Source: Celeribacter neptunius (GTDB lineage Bacteria; Pseudomonadota; Alphaproteobacteria; Rhodobacterales; Rhodobacteraceae). Taken from it: 64,000 nt of DNA. The notes under the pieces were generated by a model. It worked only from the letters and a program-made list of their open reading frames with translations. It made no database searches and was not told the DNA's origin. The translations under genes and the position numbers were made by a program. Shown one piece after another: positions 8,761 through 16,822 of the stretch (the first letter of the stretch is position 1; each line of letters opens with the position of its first letter). The stretch is from the NCBI RefSeq assembly GCF_900113955.1, contig NZ_FORH01000006.1, positions 124,001 through 188,000 of the forward strand, read 5' to 3'.

Positions 8761-9254
8761 GCGTCTTCCTTCTCGAGGCAATTGGGGCAAGTGCCCTCGG
8801 CCTCGAGCACGGCCCGGGAGATCCGGAAACCGGTGGCCTCGGCGATCTGGCTCATCAGGCTGTGAGAGGGATCGGTTTCGGCCTCCGCTACGGCGTGACA
8901 GCTGGTGCAGATCAGAAAGGCCGGGGTGTGACGATCCTCGGGGTGCGCGCAGGCAATGAACGCGTTCAATCGCTCGATCTTATGCGCCAGCCCATGTTTG
9001 GTCAGGAAGTCCAGCGCCCGATAGGCCACCGGCGGCTGGCTGCCGAACCCGTCCTCGGACAGCCGGGCCAACACGTCATAGGCGCCGAGCGCGCGGTGTT
9101 CCTCGAGCAGGATCTCGAGTGCCCGCTGACGCACCGGGGTGAGTTGCAACCCGGCGTCACGACACATGCGGTCTGCCGCGGCCACCGCATCCTGGACGCA
9201 ATGGCTATGATCATGTTTGGCAAATCCGATCGGGTTCGGGTCCATTTCCGGCAT
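8757..9254 (-). CDS. zur: Zinc uptake regulator (Fur family)
   Basis: 165 residues. It has a winged-helix N-terminal domain (LTPVRQRALEILLEEHRALGAYDVLARL), the family segment PPVAYRALDFLTKHGLAHKIE, and zinc-site elements: His-rich HDHSHC at the N-terminus, CAHPEDRHTPAFLICTSCHAV with a CxxC, and a second CPNC near the C-terminus that likely forms the structural zinc site. With Zn2+ bound it should repress the znu genes. It heads the leftward zur-znuC-znuB unit and is divergent from znuA across a Zur-box-like palindrome. An in-frame ATG three codons in is an alternative start. Confidence 0.93.
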   Translation of the reverse strand: MPEMDPNPIGFAKHDHSHCVQDAVAAADRMCRDAGLQLTPVRQRALEILLEEHRALGAYDVLARLSEDGFGSQPPVAYRALDFLTKHGLAHKIERLNAFIACAHPEDRHTPAFLICTSCHAVAEAETDPSHSLMSQIAEATGFRISRAVLEAEGTCPNCLEKEDA

Positions 9255-9308
9255 CTGTTCCAGGCCCTTTTTATGGCGAGTGGCGGTTTGGGGAAGGAAT
9301 GTCTTGAT

Positions 9309-9356
9309 ATGTTATACTATGACATGTATGAGCCACAACCATGTAATAACATAACG
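9309..9356. promoter_or_regulatory. Zur box region between zur and znuA
   Basis: ATGTTATACTATGACAT (9309-9325) is a 17-bp near-perfect palindrome (one mismatch per arm pair) of the TGTTATAnTATAACA type known for alphaproteobacterial Zur. A more degenerate copy, TGTAATAACATAACG (9342-9356), follows 33 bp later. The sites lie between the divergent zur-znuCB and znuA genes, so one regulator could control both directions, including autoregulation of zur. Confidence 0.75.
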
Positions 9357-9374
9357 CATCAAGTCGAGGCCTCC

Positions 9375-10475
9375 ATGATCCTTCGTTCCGCTTTTATTTC
9401 CTTGCCGATCCTTGCCGCCACCCAGGGCGCTTTTGCCGAGGTGCCCAATGTCCTCACCGATATGGCGCCGGTGCAATCGCTTGTGCAACAGGTGATGGGT
9501 GATCTTGCCAGTCCGGTGGCGCTGATGCCGGCGGGGGCCTCGCCGCATGGCTATGCGCTGAGCCCGTCGGACGCGAAAGCGCTGCAATCCGCCGACATCG
9601 TGTTCTGGACCGGATCGCGAATCGAACCCTGGCTCGACGAGATGATCGACAAGGTGGCGGGACATGCACGTTCCGTCCCGCTGGCCGAGGTCGAGGGCGC
9701 GACCGTGCTCGCTCTGCGCGAAGGCGCGACCTTCGAACGCCATATCCATGACGACGAGGGCGATGAGCACGCGGAGGAACATGCGGATGACCATGGCGAG
9801 GAGCAGGCCGATGCGCATGATGAGCACTCGGATGAGCATGATGACCATGCGGAGGAACACGGTGACGCGCAGGACGCCGAGACCATGGCGCATGACGATG
9901 AACACGATCACGATGAGGTCGGCCATGATGAACATGATCACGACGACCATGATCTGTCGGGAACCGACGGTCACGCCTGGCTCGACCCGATGAATGGTCG
10001 TCTGTGGCTCGGGGTGATTGCCGAGACCCTTTCCGAAGCGGACCCGGAGAATGCCGACAGCTATCGCGCCAATGCCGCGGCCGCGCAGGCGGAGCTCGAT
10101 CAGGTGATCGCCCGGATCGAGGGTGAGCTTGCGCCGATTTCCGACATGCGCTTCATCGTCTTCCATGATGCCTATAACTATTTCGAGAACCGTTTCGGCC
10201 TCGCGGCCGCCGGGGCGATTTCGCTGTCCGACGCTTCTGCGCCGAGCCCGGCGCGCATCCGCGAGATCCAGGACACGATCAAGGCGCAGCAAGTCACCTG
10301 TGTCTTTTCCGAGCCGCAGTTCAATCCCGGTATGGTGAAAACCGTGCTCGACGGCACCGAGGCCCGCACCGAAGTGATCGACCCGATGGGGGCCGCTCTT
10401 GAGCCCGGCGCCGGGTTCTACACGGCCCTGATGGAGGAGATCTCCGGGGCCTTCCTCGCCTGTGCCGGCAAGTGA
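9375..10475 (+). CDS. znuA: Zinc ABC transporter substrate-binding protein
   Basis: 366 residues with a signal peptide (FISLPILAATQGAFAEVPNV; cleavage probably after AFA), so periplasmic. It is a cluster A-I zinc-binding protein: metal-ligand regions are PAGASPHGYALSP, DGHAWLDP, MRFIVFHDAYNYFENRFG and the late TEVIDPMGA. Between about residues 125 and 195 it carries a long Asp/Glu/His-rich loop, the charged flexible loop typical of ZnuA, here unusually long. The frame is open upstream, but the ATG at 9375 is the only start followed by a signal peptide. It delivers Zn2+ to ZnuBC. Confidence 0.93.
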   Translation: MILRSAFISLPILAATQGAFAEVPNVLTDMAPVQSLVQQVMGDLASPVALMPAGASPHGYALSPSDAKALQSADIVFWTGSRIEPWLDEMIDKVAGHARSVPLAEVEGATVLALREGATFERHIHDDEGDEHAEEHADDHGEEQADAHDEHSDEHDDHAEEHGDAQDAETMAHDDEHDHDEVGHDEHDHDDHDLSGTDGHAWLDPMNGRLWLGVIAETLSEADPENADSYRANAAAAQAELDQVIARIEGELAPISDMRFIVFHDAYNYFENRFGLAAAGAISLSDASAPSPARIREIQDTIKAQQVTCVFSEPQFNPGMVKTVLDGTEARTEVIDPMGAALEPGAGFYTALMEEISGAFLACAGK

Positions 10476-10482
10476 ACCGACA

Positions 10483-10505
10483 GGGCGCTCCGTTCAGGGG
10501 CGCCC
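10483..10505 (+). terminator. GC hairpin after znuA
   Basis: GGGCGC (10483-10488) pairs with GCGCCC (10500-10505), with a small inner CC/GG extension, 7 bp after the znuA stop. No T tract follows, so it is a weak terminator candidate. Confidence 0.4.
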
Positions 10506-10637
10506 GATGCCGGGCCGGGCGTGCCTTGCCATCAGGACAGGCGCTCCGGCCAAGGCCGCGACCGGCTGGTAAAAAAATCCGGCGGGCAGGGGGCGATGCC
10601 CTTGTTTGAGCCGGATGCGGGCTTTACATCCACAGGC

Positions 10638-11432
10638 ATGACTGTCCGCATTCCTTTTCTGAAATCCCCCTCTCGGGTCAATGTTATCCGTCTCAATGGC
10701 GCGATCATGACACGGCAGGGCGGTCTCAACGATCAGAGCCTCGCCCCGGCGATTGAACGCGCATTCCGCAAGGGCAAACCGACCGCGGTGGCGCTCTCGA
10801 TCAATTCCCCGGGTGGCTCGCCGGTGCAATCCTCGCTGATTGCAGCGCGGATCTCACGTCTGGCCAAGGAAAAGGAAATCCCGGTCTATGCCTTTGTCGA
10901 GGATGTCGCGGCCTCGGGCGGCTATTGGCTGGCCTGTGCCGCCGACAAGATTTTCGTCGATCCGAGCTCTATCGTCGGCTCGATCGGGGTGATCTCGGCG
11001 GGCTTCGGCTTTACCGATTTCATTGCGCGGCATGGCATCGAGCGGCGGGTCTATACCTCTGGCAAATCGAAGAGCCAGCTCGACCCGTTCCGGCCGGAAA
11101 ACCCCTCCGACATCGAGCGGCTCAAATCCTTGCAGGCGGAGATCCATGAGGCCTTCATCGCTCATGTGCGTGCCTCGCGCGAAGAACGGCTGTCGAAAGA
11201 GATCGAGTTGTTCGATGGCACCTTCTGGACCGGTCAAAAGGGCGTCGAACTGGGGCTCGCGGACGGCATCGGTCATCTCGTTCCGATGATGAAAGAGATC
11301 TATGGCGACAAGGTGCGGCTTTCGGTTTTCGGTCCGAAACGTCCGCTCCTGCGCCGTTTCGGCACCGAGCTTGCGGCCGGGATGAGCGGTCAAATCGAGG
11401 AACGCGCGCTTTGGGCGGCTTACGGGTTGTGA
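10638..11432 (+). CDS. S49 family serine peptidase (SppA/SohB-like)
   Basis: 264 residues from the ATG at 10638, a one-domain signal-peptide-peptidase-like protein. The first conserved block is ALSINSPGGSPVQSSLI; the catalytic serine is in VAASGGYWLACAADKIFVDPSSIVGSIGVI, and the lysine of the Ser/Lys dyad is likely within TSGKSKSQLDPF. The family degrades membrane-embedded signal peptides or membrane proteins. No clear membrane helix is seen, so it may be peripheral or cytoplasmic. An in-frame ATG at 10596, preceded by a G-rich stretch, would add 14 residues; the shorter form begins MTVRIPFLKSPSRVNVIRLNGAI, as I expect for the family. Confidence 0.82.
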   Translation: MTVRIPFLKSPSRVNVIRLNGAIMTRQGGLNDQSLAPAIERAFRKGKPTAVALSINSPGGSPVQSSLIAARISRLAKEKEIPVYAFVEDVAASGGYWLACAADKIFVDPSSIVGSIGVISAGFGFTDFIARHGIERRVYTSGKSKSQLDPFRPENPSDIERLKSLQAEIHEAFIAHVRASREERLSKEIELFDGTFWTGQKGVELGLADGIGHLVPMMKEIYGDKVRLSVFGPKRPLLRRFGTELAAGMSGQIEERALWAAYGL

Positions 11433-11436
11433 GCCT

Positions 11437-11604
11437 ATGATATTCAAGATCATCTCTGTCTTTCTGATCTTCATGATGGTCTTGGCCATTTTCGGTCGCC
11501 TGCGCTTTCCCGGACAACAAAAACTCAAAGATCTGAAATGCCCGCGCTGCGGGCGTTACAGGATCGGCAAGGGCGCTTGCGCCTGTGAAAAGGGCAAACC
11601 CTGA
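11437..11604 (+). CDS. Small membrane-anchored zinc-ribbon protein
   Basis: 55 residues starting at the ATG four bases after the peptidase stop. It has an N-terminal hydrophobic helix (about residues 5-20, ISVFLIFMMVLAIFG), a short basic linker, and a C-terminal CPRC...CAC motif with four cysteines that would form a zinc knuckle. Its stop overlaps the ATG of the next gene (TGATG), which supports it being translated within a peptidase-small protein-antiporter operon. I do not recognise a named family. The cytoplasmic zinc ribbon on a membrane anchor suggests a partner or assembly role, but that is speculation. Confidence 0.75.
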   Translation: MIFKIISVFLIFMMVLAIFGRLRFPGQQKLKDLKCPRCGRYRIGKGACACEKGKP

Positions 11605-12560
11605 TGGATTTCATTTCTGCGATTGCCGGGCTCGTGCTTTTGCTGGTGGCGGGCGACATGCTGGTGCGGGGCGCGGTGAACCTGTCGCTGCGGCTGGGCG
11701 TGCCGGCGCTGATCGTCTCGCTCACCATCGTCGCCTTCGGCACATCTGCGCCGGAGCTGCTGATCTCGGTCTCGGCCATCGCCGAGGGCGTGCCGGGGCT
11801 GGCGCTCGGCAATGTGATCGGCTCGAACACTGCCAATATCCTTTTGGTGCTCGGGATTCCGGCGCTGATCTCGACCCTGCATGTGATCGACAATTCGACC
11901 CGGGCCTCCTATCTGCAGATGATCGGTGCCTCCGTGCTCTTCATCCTGCTGGCGATGCGCGGCACGTTCGACTGGATCTCCGGCATCGTGCTGCTTCTGG
12001 CCTTGTTCGCCATGCTCGCCCATGCGGTCTATCTGGCCCGTTGTCATCGCAGCGCTTCGAAAGCCGAGGCGGCGGAGATGGAGGAAGAAGAGGTCGAGGG
12101 CGCCGATCCGGGCATGCCATGGTGGAAGATCGTGATCTTCCTGATGCTGGGTCTCATCGGTCTGCCCTTGGGCGCGGAGATCCTTGTCGATGCCTCGACC
12201 AATATCGCCCGCGCTTACGGCGTCTCGGAGACCGTGATCGGGTTGACGCTGGTGGCGCTTGGCACTTCCTTGCCGGAACTGGCGACCACGGTGATGGCCG
12301 CGCTGCGCAAACAGGCGGATGTCGCCTTTGGCAATGTCATTGGCTCGAACATGTTCAACCTTCTGGGCATCATCGGCGTGTCGAGTCTGGTCGGCACCTT
12401 GCCGGTCGAACCGGAACTGATGGATTTCGACATCTGGGTGATGCTTGGCTGTTCCGTCCTTCTCGGTGTTTTCGTGTTGCGCCGCATCGATATCACCCGG
12501 CTTTGGGGTGTCGTGCTTTCCACCCTATATATCCTCTACGTTCTGGCGGTCCTGAACTGA
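11604..12560 (+). CDS. CaCA-family cation antiporter (YrbG-like Na+/Ca2+ exchanger)
   Basis: 318 residues with about ten membrane helices and two alpha repeats, the hallmark of calcium/cation antiporters: FGTSAPELLISVSAIAEG with GNVIGSNTANILL in the first half, and LGTSLPELATTVMAA with GNVIGSNMFNLLG in the second. The acidic residues in the two SAPEL/SLPEL motifs bind the cation. A cytoplasmic acidic linker (EAAEMEEEEVEG) separates the halves. It should exchange Ca2+ for Na+ or H+ across the inner membrane. The start overlaps the stop of the 55-residue gene. Confidence 0.9.
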   Translation: MDFISAIAGLVLLLVAGDMLVRGAVNLSLRLGVPALIVSLTIVAFGTSAPELLISVSAIAEGVPGLALGNVIGSNTANILLVLGIPALISTLHVIDNSTRASYLQMIGASVLFILLAMRGTFDWISGIVLLLALFAMLAHAVYLARCHRSASKAEAAEMEEEEVEGADPGMPWWKIVIFLMLGLIGLPLGAEILVDASTNIARAYGVSETVIGLTLVALGTSLPELATTVMAALRKQADVAFGNVIGSNMFNLLGIIGVSSLVGTLPVEPELMDFDIWVMLGCSVLLGVFVLRRIDITRLWGVVLSTLYILYVLAVLN

Positions 12561-12570
12561 GGGAGGAGAC

Positions 12571-13356
12571 ATGACGAGGCGAAACGCGCTGGTCACGGGG
12601 GCTGGGCGCCGGCTCGGCCGGGCCATGGCTCTGTCCTTGGGCAAACAAGGGTACGATGTCGCGCTGCATTGCCACAGCTCGACGGAAGAGGCCGGGGCGG
12701 TGGCCGCGGAATTGCGCGCCATGGGGCGCAGGGCCGAAGTTCTCACTGCGGATTTCCTGAACGAGACCGAGGTTTCAGAGCTTTTGCCGCGTGCGGTCGA
12801 AGCCCTGGATGGGCCTTTGAGCCTGCTGGTCAACAATGCCTCGATCTTTGAAGAGGATCGGTTGGAGACGGTTTCGCGCGAGAGCTGGGACCGGCATATG
12901 GAAAGCAATCTGCGGGCGCCTTTTGTCCTGACACAGAGCTTTGCGGCACAGGTGGCCGAGCCGCTGCTTGCCAAGGATGGACGTCCGCTGTCGCAGGGGC
13001 TGGTGGTCAATATGATCGATCAACGGGTCCGCAAGCTGACGCCGCAATTCATGAGCTACACGCTGGCGAAATCGGCGCTCTGGACCCTGACCCAAACCGC
13101 GGCGCAGGCGCTGGCACCGAGGGTGCGTGTCAATGGCATCGGGCCGGGGCCGACCTTGCAAGGCGCGCGCCAGTCCGAAGAGGCGTTTGCCGCCCAGCAA
13201 AAGGCGACGCTTCTGCAGCGTGGGGTTGACCCGGAAGATGTTTGTGCGGCGCTGACCTATTTGCTCAACGCCCCCGCCGTGACAGGGCAGTTGGTCTGCC
13301 CGGACAGCGGCCAGCATCTGGCTTGGGAAACCGAAGACGTCATGGGGCGAGAGTGA
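12571..13356 (+). CDS. Short-chain dehydrogenase/reductase, pteridine-reductase-like
   Basis: 261 residues. It has the glycine motif TGAGRRLG (about residues 9-16), NNASIFEED, and a catalytic Tyr-x3-Lys in SYTLAKSALW. The TGAGRRLG motif and the NASxF segment are those of FolM/pteridine-reductase-like SDRs, which reduce dihydropteridines with NADPH; that substrate is an inference. The serine of the usual triad is replaced in the VVNMIDQRV segment by Asp/Met, as in pteridine reductases, where Asp serves. It starts 10 bp after the antiporter with a GGGAGGAG ribosome site. Confidence 0.8.
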   Translation: MTRRNALVTGAGRRLGRAMALSLGKQGYDVALHCHSSTEEAGAVAAELRAMGRRAEVLTADFLNETEVSELLPRAVEALDGPLSLLVNNASIFEEDRLETVSRESWDRHMESNLRAPFVLTQSFAAQVAEPLLAKDGRPLSQGLVVNMIDQRVRKLTPQFMSYTLAKSALWTLTQTAAQALAPRVRVNGIGPGPTLQGARQSEEAFAAQQKATLLQRGVDPEDVCAALTYLLNAPAVTGQLVCPDSGQHLAWETEDVMGRE

Positions 13357-13664
13357 CCTTAGGGAAGTCTGGAGCGAAGCCGGGACGCGAAAGTTTTGCA
13401 CCTGCGCCGTGATTGTTTCAATTCCGTTACCAAAATGTAAAGTAAATCAATGCTTTGTGAGGAGGGTATTTTTTTATCCTTTAAAAACAGCGCATTGAGA
13501 AAGTGATCATAAATTGGGCAATGTGGCGAAAAGGCGTGAATCCAAGGGAAAAATCCAGTTCACGAAAACTTATCGGCAGGGTTATCCACAGGAATGGTGG
13601 ATGAGTTAGCCCTTGCCCTTGGAGCCAGAAGGTTGCAGCCATAGGGAGGAATCAGAGAGGCAAA
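13357..13664. other. AT-rich intergenic region with a DnaA-box match
   Basis: There is no gene in these 308 bp. The centre (about 13430-13520) is far more AT-rich than its surroundings. TTATCCACA at 13582-13590 is a perfect DnaA box; TTTTGCACC near 13394 matches 8 of 9 consensus positions and TTATCGGCA near 13570 matches less well. The region must also hold the uvrC promoter, but I cannot place convincing -35/-10 boxes. A GAGAGG ribosome site lies just before uvrC. Confidence 0.5.
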
Positions 13665-15554
13665 ATGAGCGAGGAAATCGAGAGCGCGAATTCGGAGCGA
13701 CACCTTGTCGCCCCCGCCCGCGGTCACAAGGTGATCGAGGCCTATCTGCGCACGCTTGACGGGTCTCCGGGCGTGTATCGGATGCTCGATCCGGAGCATA
13801 ACGTGCTCTATGTCGGCAAGGCCAAGAACCTGCGCAACCGGGTGTCGAACTATGCCCGGCCGCAAGGCCACTCGGCCCGCATCGCCAAGATGATTTCCGA
13901 GACCTCGCAGATGATGTTTCTGACCACCAGGACAGAGACCGAAGCGCTGCTTCTCGAACAGAACCTGATCAAACAGCTCAAGCCGCGCTACAATGTGCTG
14001 CTGCGCGACGACAAGAGCTTTCCGAATATCCTCGTGACCCATGATCACGACTTCCCGCAGATCACCAAGCATCGCGGCGCCAAGAAACGCAAAGGCTCCT
14101 ACTATGGTCCTTTCGCTTCCGCCTCCTCGGTCAACCGCACATTGAACCAGTTGCAGAAGGTCTTTCTGTTGCGGAACTGTTCGGACATCGATTTCGAGAC
14201 CCGCACGCGGCCCTGTCTGCAATATCAGATCAAACGCTGCACCGCGCCCTGCGTCGGCAAGATCTCGAAAGCGGAGTATGCCGAACTGGTGACAGAGGCA
14301 GAGCGGTTCCTGCAAGGCCGCGACAAGGGGCTGCAGGAACGTCTGGCGCATGAAATGCAGGAGGCCTCCGATGCGATGGAGTTCGAAAAGGCCGCAGGCC
14401 TGCGCGACCGCATCCGGGCGCTGACCAATGTCCAGACCGCGCAGGGCATCAATCCGCGCACGGTGGGCGAGGGCGATGTCATCGGGCTGCATATGGAGGG
14501 CGGGCAGGCCTGCGTTCAGGTGTTTTTCATCCGCGCGCATCAGAACTGGGGCAACAAGGATTTCTATCCCAAGGTCAATGGGGCAGAGGCCGAAGAGGTC
14601 CTGGCCGCCTTCATCGGGCAATTCTACGAGAAACGCGAAGCGCCGCGTCAGCTCATCCTGTCGCATGACATCGAGGAACGCGCACTGATGGAAGCGGCGC
14701 TCTCTGAGAGCGCGGGCAAGAGGGTCGAGATCCTCGTGCCCCAGCGCGGTGAAAAGGCGGAACTCATCGCGTCGGCTGTGCGCAACGCGCGCGAGAGCCT
14801 CGGGCGCAAGATGTCCGAAAGCGCGGCGCAGGGTCGCTTGCTCGAAGGGCTCAAGGAGGCCTTCGACCTGCCCAATGTGCCGCAGCGCATCGAGGTCTAC
14901 GACAACTCGCATATTCAGGGTGCCCATGCGGTCGGCGGCATGATCGTCGCCGGGCCTGAGGGCTTCATGAAAAACCAGTACCGCAAATACAATATTCGCG
15001 GCGACGAACTCACCCCGGGCGACGATTTCGGCATGATGAAAGAGGTGCTGACACGGCGCTTCAAACGATTGCTCAAGGACGATCCGGAGCGCGACAAGGG
15101 GCTCTGGCCCGATCTCCTGCTGATCGATGGTGGTGCCGGTCAGGTCTCCGCCGTGCATGAGATCATGCGCGACTATGGAGTCACGGATGTGCCGATGATC
15201 GGCGTGGCCAAGGGCATCGACCGCGATCAGGGCAAAGAGGAATTCCACCGCATCGGTCATCGCCCGATGGCGCTCAGGCGCAACGACCCGGTGCTCTATT
15301 TCATCCAGCGCATGCGCGACGAGGCGCACCGGTTTGCCATCGGCACGCATCGGGCGAAACGCTCGAAAGCCATCGGGATCACCAGGCTCGACGATGTCCC
15401 CGGCATCGGAGCCACCCGCAAACGCGCGCTCTTGGCGCATTTCGGCTCGGCCAAGGCGGTCGAAGGCGCCAATCTCGCGGATCTCAAGGCCGTGGACGGG
15501 ATTTCCGAGAAAGTGGCCCAGACCATCTACGACTTCTTCCATGAACAGGGCTGA
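13665..15554 (+). CDS. uvrC: UvrABC excinuclease subunit C
   Basis: 629 residues, full length. An N-terminal GIY-YIG nuclease domain (GVYRMLDPEHNVLYVGKAKNLRNRV, about residues 35-60) makes the 3' incision; a UVR domain (MQEASDAMEFEKAAGLRDRI, about 225-245) binds UvrB; the RNase H-like domain (IEVYDNSHIQGAHAVGGM; LLIDGGAGQVSAV) makes the 5' incision; and helix-hairpin-helix motifs at the end (LDDVPGIGATRKRALLAHFGS) bind DNA. It acts in nucleotide excision repair. pgsA follows 18 bp later, a common bacterial pairing. Confidence 0.97.
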   Translation: MSEEIESANSERHLVAPARGHKVIEAYLRTLDGSPGVYRMLDPEHNVLYVGKAKNLRNRVSNYARPQGHSARIAKMISETSQMMFLTTRTETEALLLEQNLIKQLKPRYNVLLRDDKSFPNILVTHDHDFPQITKHRGAKKRKGSYYGPFASASSVNRTLNQLQKVFLLRNCSDIDFETRTRPCLQYQIKRCTAPCVGKISKAEYAELVTEAERFLQGRDKGLQERLAHEMQEASDAMEFEKAAGLRDRIRALTNVQTAQGINPRTVGEGDVIGLHMEGGQACVQVFFIRAHQNWGNKDFYPKVNGAEAEEVLAAFIGQFYEKREAPRQLILSHDIEERALMEAALSESAGKRVEILVPQRGEKAELIASAVRNARESLGRKMSESAAQGRLLEGLKEAFDLPNVPQRIEVYDNSHIQGAHAVGGMIVAGPEGFMKNQYRKYNIRGDELTPGDDFGMMKEVLTRRFKRLLKDDPERDKGLWPDLLLIDGGAGQVSAVHEIMRDYGVTDVPMIGVAKGIDRDQGKEEFHRIGHRPMALRRNDPVLYFIQRMRDEAHRFAIGTHRAKRSKAIGITRLDDVPGIGATRKRALLAHFGSAKAVEGANLADLKAVDGISEKVAQTIYDFFHEQG

Positions 15555-15572
15555 GGGCGTAAAGAGAACGAC

Positions 15573-16136
15573 ATGACCTGGACCGTTCCCAATATCCTCA
15601 CCGTCTTCCGGCTGCTTTGCGCGCCGGGTGTGGCGCTCGTCTTTCTGATCCTGCCGCGGCCTTTGGCCGATTGGCTGGCGCTGGTGCTGTTCATCACCGC
15701 CTCGTTGACCGATTTCATCGATGGCTATCTGGCGCGCAAATGGGACCAGATGTCGAAATTCGGGGCCATGCTCGACCCGATCGCCGACAAGGCCATGGTG
15801 GTCACCGCCATCGCGGTGCTGACCATGTTGCACGGGGTGAACACGCTGATCGTGGTGCCGGCGGCGCTGATCCTCTTGCGCGAGACATTCGTGTCCGGGC
15901 TCCGCGAATTCCTCGGCGATACCGCCGGGACGCTCAAGGTCACGAAACTGGCGAAATGGAAGACCACGGCACAGATGGTCGCCATCGCCACGCTCTTTGC
16001 CTATGGCGCGGTGGATTTCGCACCACTCTTTACTCTGGGCATTCTGATCTTCTGGATCGCCGGGCTGCTCACCGTGATGACCGGCTGGGATTACCTCTCG
16101 AAAGCCCTACCTTTCCTGCGGGAGGAGCCGAAATGA
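15573..16136 (+). CDS. pgsA: CDP-diacylglycerol--glycerol-3-phosphate 3-phosphatidyltransferase
   Basis: 187 residues, an inner-membrane CDP-alcohol phosphatidyltransferase with about four to six helices. The signature D-G-x2-A-R-x8-G-x3-D-x3-D is present in DFIDGYLARKWDQMSKFGAMLDPIADK (about residues 48-74). It makes phosphatidylglycerophosphate, the committed step to phosphatidylglycerol. It follows uvrC directly, and its stop overlaps the start of moaD. Confidence 0.95.
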   Translation: MTWTVPNILTVFRLLCAPGVALVFLILPRPLADWLALVLFITASLTDFIDGYLARKWDQMSKFGAMLDPIADKAMVVTAIAVLTMLHGVNTLIVVPAALILLRETFVSGLREFLGDTAGTLKVTKLAKWKTTAQMVAIATLFAYGAVDFAPLFTLGILIFWIAGLLTVMTGWDYLSKALPFLREEPK

Positions 16137-16381
16137 TGGACCTGCTCTATTTTGCATGGGTGCGCGAGCGTACCGGCGTGCCGCGCGAGAAGATTGAGAC
16201 CACGGCGGCGACGGTCATGGATCTGGTCGAGGAGCTGAAAGCGCGGGACGAGAATTACGCGCTGGCTTTCGCCGATCTGAAATCTCTGCGCGTGTCGCTG
16301 GATCAGGAGCTTGCCGATTTCGACGCCCCGCTTGAAGGCGTGCGCGAGGTGGCGTTTTTCCCGCCGATGACCGGTGGCTGA
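16133..16381 (+). CDS. moaD: Molybdopterin synthase small subunit
   Basis: 82 residues, a ubiquitin-like sulfur carrier ending in the required Gly-Gly (FFPPMTGG), whose C-terminal thiocarboxylate donates sulfur to precursor Z. It starts with MMDLLYFAWVRERTG, typical of alphaproteobacterial MoaD; initiation at 16133 or at the adjacent ATG 16136 cannot be told apart. It overlaps pgsA by four bases and lies one base before moaE, its enzymatic partner. Confidence 0.93.
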   Translation: MMDLLYFAWVRERTGVPREKIETTAATVMDLVEELKARDENYALAFADLKSLRVSLDQELADFDAPLEGVREVAFFPPMTGG

Positions 16382-16382
16382 G

Positions 16383-16820
16383 ATGAAGATCCTTGTGCAA
16401 GCCGAGGATTTCGATCTCGCCCAGGTCCTGAAGGGCTTTGGCAAGGCCCCCAACACCGGTGCGACCGTCTCGTTCACCGGTCTGGTGCGCGATGACAGCG
16501 GCACGCTGGAATATATGGAAATCGAACATTACCCCGGCATGTGCGAGGCGGCGATCGGCAAGATTGCCGAGGAGGCCCGGACGCGCTGGGCGCTGACCGA
16601 TTGTCTGGTGATCCACCGCTACGGCAAGCTCCGCCCCGGCGATCAGATCATGATGGTCGCCACCGCCGCACGGCATCGGGTCGAGGCCTTCGAAGCCGCC
16701 GAATTCCTGATGGATTACCTGAAATCCCGCGCGCCCTTCTGGAAGAAGGAAGTGACCCGCGAGGGCGCCGAATGGGTTGCCGCGAAAGATGCCGATGAGG
16801 AGGCGCTCAAGCGCTGGTGA
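16383..16820 (+). CDS. moaE: Molybdopterin synthase large (catalytic) subunit
   Basis: 145 residues. MoaE converts cyclic pyranopterin monophosphate to molybdopterin with sulfur from MoaD. Conserved blocks are VSFTGLVRDDSG, LEYMEIEHYPGM, CLVIHRYGKLRPGD and the C-terminal LKSRAPFWKKEVTREGAEWV with the catalytic lysines. The ATG at 16383 starts at MKILVQAEDFD; an in-frame GTG three codons upstream overlaps moaD and is less likely. It is convergent with a LysR gene, whose end lies 2 bp away. Confidence 0.95.
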   Translation: MKILVQAEDFDLAQVLKGFGKAPNTGATVSFTGLVRDDSGTLEYMEIEHYPGMCEAAIGKIAEEARTRWALTDCLVIHRYGKLRPGDQIMMVATAARHRVEAFEAAEFLMDYLKSRAPFWKKEVTREGAEWVAAKDADEEALKRW

Positions 16821-16822
16821 CG

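Noticed and set aside
8862-9374. Upstream extension of the znuA frame to 8862
   Set aside because: It would run through zur and the Zur box, and the signal peptide begins only at the ATG at 9375.
9740-9960. Regular GATGA/CATGA-like repeats that might be taken for a CRISPR-like or tandem array
   Set aside because: They lie in frame inside znuA and encode its Asp/His-rich loop. There are no spacers of constant size and no cas genes.
13560-15833. 757-codon open frame on the minus strand over uvrC
   Set aside because: It is antisense to a complete UvrC, has His/Arg-rich composition and no motif. High GC with G/C at third codon positions creates such frames.
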